A stretch of 64,000 nt of DNA, taken from Alteromonas sp. KUL106 (GTDB lineage: Bacteria; Pseudomonadota; Gammaproteobacteria; Enterobacterales; Alteromonadaceae). Shown one piece after another: positions 62,885 through 64,000 of this stretch. Position numbers and translations under genes: made by a program. The stretch lies in contig NZ_BLIG01000024.1 of NCBI RefSeq assembly GCF_009811415.1, positions 62,001-126,000 on the forward strand. The letters run 5' to 3'. The number at the start of each line of letters is the position of its first letter. Within the stretch, counting starts at the first letter, position 1. The notes beneath the pieces were generated by a model, which made no database searches, was not told the DNA's origin, and saw nothing but the letters and a program-made list of their open reading frames with translations.

Positions 62885-63589
62885 GTTTTATCGAGATTGT
62901 TTTTATATTAATTTTTGCATACTGACACGAACAAGCGAATGCGGCTATACGCGGCAGCGAAAAGTAGCCTTAAGTATTATTTAATATACATATGTCGACG
63001 TATCTTATCATTCGCAGAATGACGCTATTTTAAAATCGACAGAGTCTATCTTTTTCGCTAATTCGGCCTGATCAATGTCAAATAATGCGGCTTTTTCAGT
63101 ATTATTTTTCTGTGAGAGGCGTCATTTCTAGTGTATTGCCAAGAAGATACCGCTCGCCGTTTGTGTATTTTTTATCATAACTAAGATCTTTTTAAACACA
63201 GCAATATACAGACCAATACCGTGAAAATATTGCACAACCTTTGAAATGTTTACAGATGGATTTTTCAAAACAGCTTAAAGTAACCGCATTTCAGTTAGTT
63301 AGATCAAAAATGCCATCGAGTAATAGTCGGTACTTTCTTACCTAGCAAACGATAGCGTGATTATTAATATTTTTATAAAAATGAAAATTAAAAAAGAATG
63401 GTAAAAATAAAGGGAATGAAAAAGCAGGATGTAGCCGATTTGAAACACTTTAAACAACTGAATTATAGGAAATTCTCAGATCCCAAGAGAAAAATGTCGA
63501 TAATGTCTTAACCGCTCACTGCAGTTGTTGCGAAAAGCATACACTGGCGTATATGCCTCGACGCATAGTGAAACTTTAATGTGGTGCTC
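62885..63589. other. AT-rich gene-poor intergenic stretch
   Basis: About 705 bp without a gene I can support. One minus-strand frame (63008-63121) runs 37 codons, with residues AELAKKIDSVDFKIASF, and has no start. No strong hairpin or repeat is visible. Confidence 0.5.
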
Positions 63590-64000
63590 TTACGCAGACT
63601 TCCGCGTATCAAGATTGATGGCAGGGTTTTCCCTTTTTAAATAACGTCTAGCCATACGTCTTCCCTGCGCATACCCTTTTAACAACTTTTTCTTATCCAT
63701 CGTTAACCGCTTAACACAAAATGCTTCATCTGGCGCTATCACACGTATCATACAATCTGCAGGTGGATTATTAAGGAAATCGAGCGTTTCATTGTAAATA
63801 GCGGCTCGCTTGAGCATTTTTTCAAGAAGGGCTGGTTGGTTACCATACATTTTTTGCATGAGCCACACCGACTTTACCTCTGGCTTAGTAAAGCCTAATG
63901 GCTGTGAAAGAATCACTGTAATATCTCGTGCGCCCATTCTATATGCTTGGATAGCAGGTATCGCGTCTGCAACGCCCCCATCCAGATACCGTATACCGTT
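63590..64000 (-). CDS. Patatin-like phospholipase (5' part outside window)
   Basis: C-terminal 136 codons of a patatin-family protein (YjjU-like). The first visible ATG lies at 63937, but the frame is open to the right edge and the upstream 21 codons encode IRYLDGGVADAIPAIQAYR, which holds the patatin DG[GA] motif with the catalytic aspartate (DGG). So the real start and the nucleophile GxSxG are right of the window. The visible C-terminus is rich in basic residues (GYAQGRRMARRYLKRE). Confidence 0.87.
   Translation of the reverse strand, partial: NGIRYLDGGVADAIPAIQAYRMGARDITVILSQPLGFTKPEVKSVWLMQKMYGNQPALLEKMLKRAAIYNETLDFLNNPPADCMIRVIAPDEAFCVKRLTMDKKKLLKGYAQGRRMARRYLKRENPAINLDTRKSA

Noticed and set aside
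63008..63121. Minus-strand open frame of 37 codons with protein-like residues
   Set aside because: It has no start codon and no recognised homology; the region is AT-rich and the match is likely by chance.

Overview
The window looks like chromosomal DNA of a marine gammaproteobacterium of the Alteromonas type. The reasons are the moderate GC, the E. coli/Shewanella-like housekeeping genes (cysB, glnS, yciK, the yejK-yejL-yejM trio, cmoM, sohB, rlmA), a Pla-1/cef family lipase and a LacI-regulated maltodextrin locus of the marine Alteromonadales kind. This assignment is inferred from protein content, not from a marker gene. I saw no rRNA, tRNA, CRISPR array, prophage or transposase gene.

Layout. 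1-9.7 kb: a CoA pyrophosphatase cut by the left edge, L-serine ammonia-lyase, cysB, a soluble histidine kinase, a coiled-coil membrane-anchored protein, a LysR regulator divergent from a two-subunit succinyl-CoA:3-oxoacid CoA-transferase, a DEAD-box helicase and a small anchored HExxH protein. 9.7-12.2 kb is an accessory-looking island: a long AFG1-type ATPase whose sequence resembles eukaryotic/alphaproteobacterial forms more than gammaproteobacterial ZapE, followed by a remnant of a GGDEF domain. 12.2-20 kb: an EF-hand protein, trhO, the first of two TPR response regulators, a MITE-like repeat, a radical-SAM/DUF4130 gene pair linked to DNA repair, and two envelope proteins. 20-32 kb: 6-phosphofructokinase, a LytS/LytR-type two-component pair, an Mpo1-like protein, a PilZ protein, an M61 peptidase, an M23 peptidase, a double T-fold protein and yejK/yejL/yejM. 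31-43 kb: gmhB-rlmA, a valine-catabolism pair (acyl-CoA dehydrogenase and 3-hydroxyisobutyryl-CoA hydrolase), the second TPR response regulator, a 3-hydroxyisobutyrate dehydrogenase-like enzyme, glutathione peroxidase, D-lactate dehydrogenase, a Nif3-like protein with cmoM, and a PsrA-like regulator. 43-52.6 kb: sohB, a secreted penicillin-acylase family lipoprotein, a Pla-1 lipase, yciK and glnS. 52.8-61.3 kb: the maltodextrin locus, with a LacI regulator, three GH13 enzymes and an MFS sugar transporter. 61.3-64 kb: an orphan exosortase-associated type acyltransferase, a TrmH-like methyltransferase and a patatin-like phospholipase cut by the right edge.

How genes work together. The maltodextrin locus forms a pathway: a lipoprotein alpha-amylase and a cyclomaltodextrinase-like enzyme degrade alpha-glucans outside the cytoplasm, the MFS protein imports the products, and the LacI protein probably represses through a 14-bp palindrome (TGMATACGTATKCA) found upstream of both GH13 transcription units. 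Acyl-CoA dehydrogenase, the hydrolase and the dehydrogenase supply consecutive steps of valine breakdown. The most unusual items are the AFG1-like ATPase island, the dispersed terminal-inverted-repeat element (one long copy, one ~98-bp copy and shorter end fragments), the radical-SAM/DUF4130 pair without its usual uracil-DNA-glycosylase-like partner domain, and the orphan acyltransferase.
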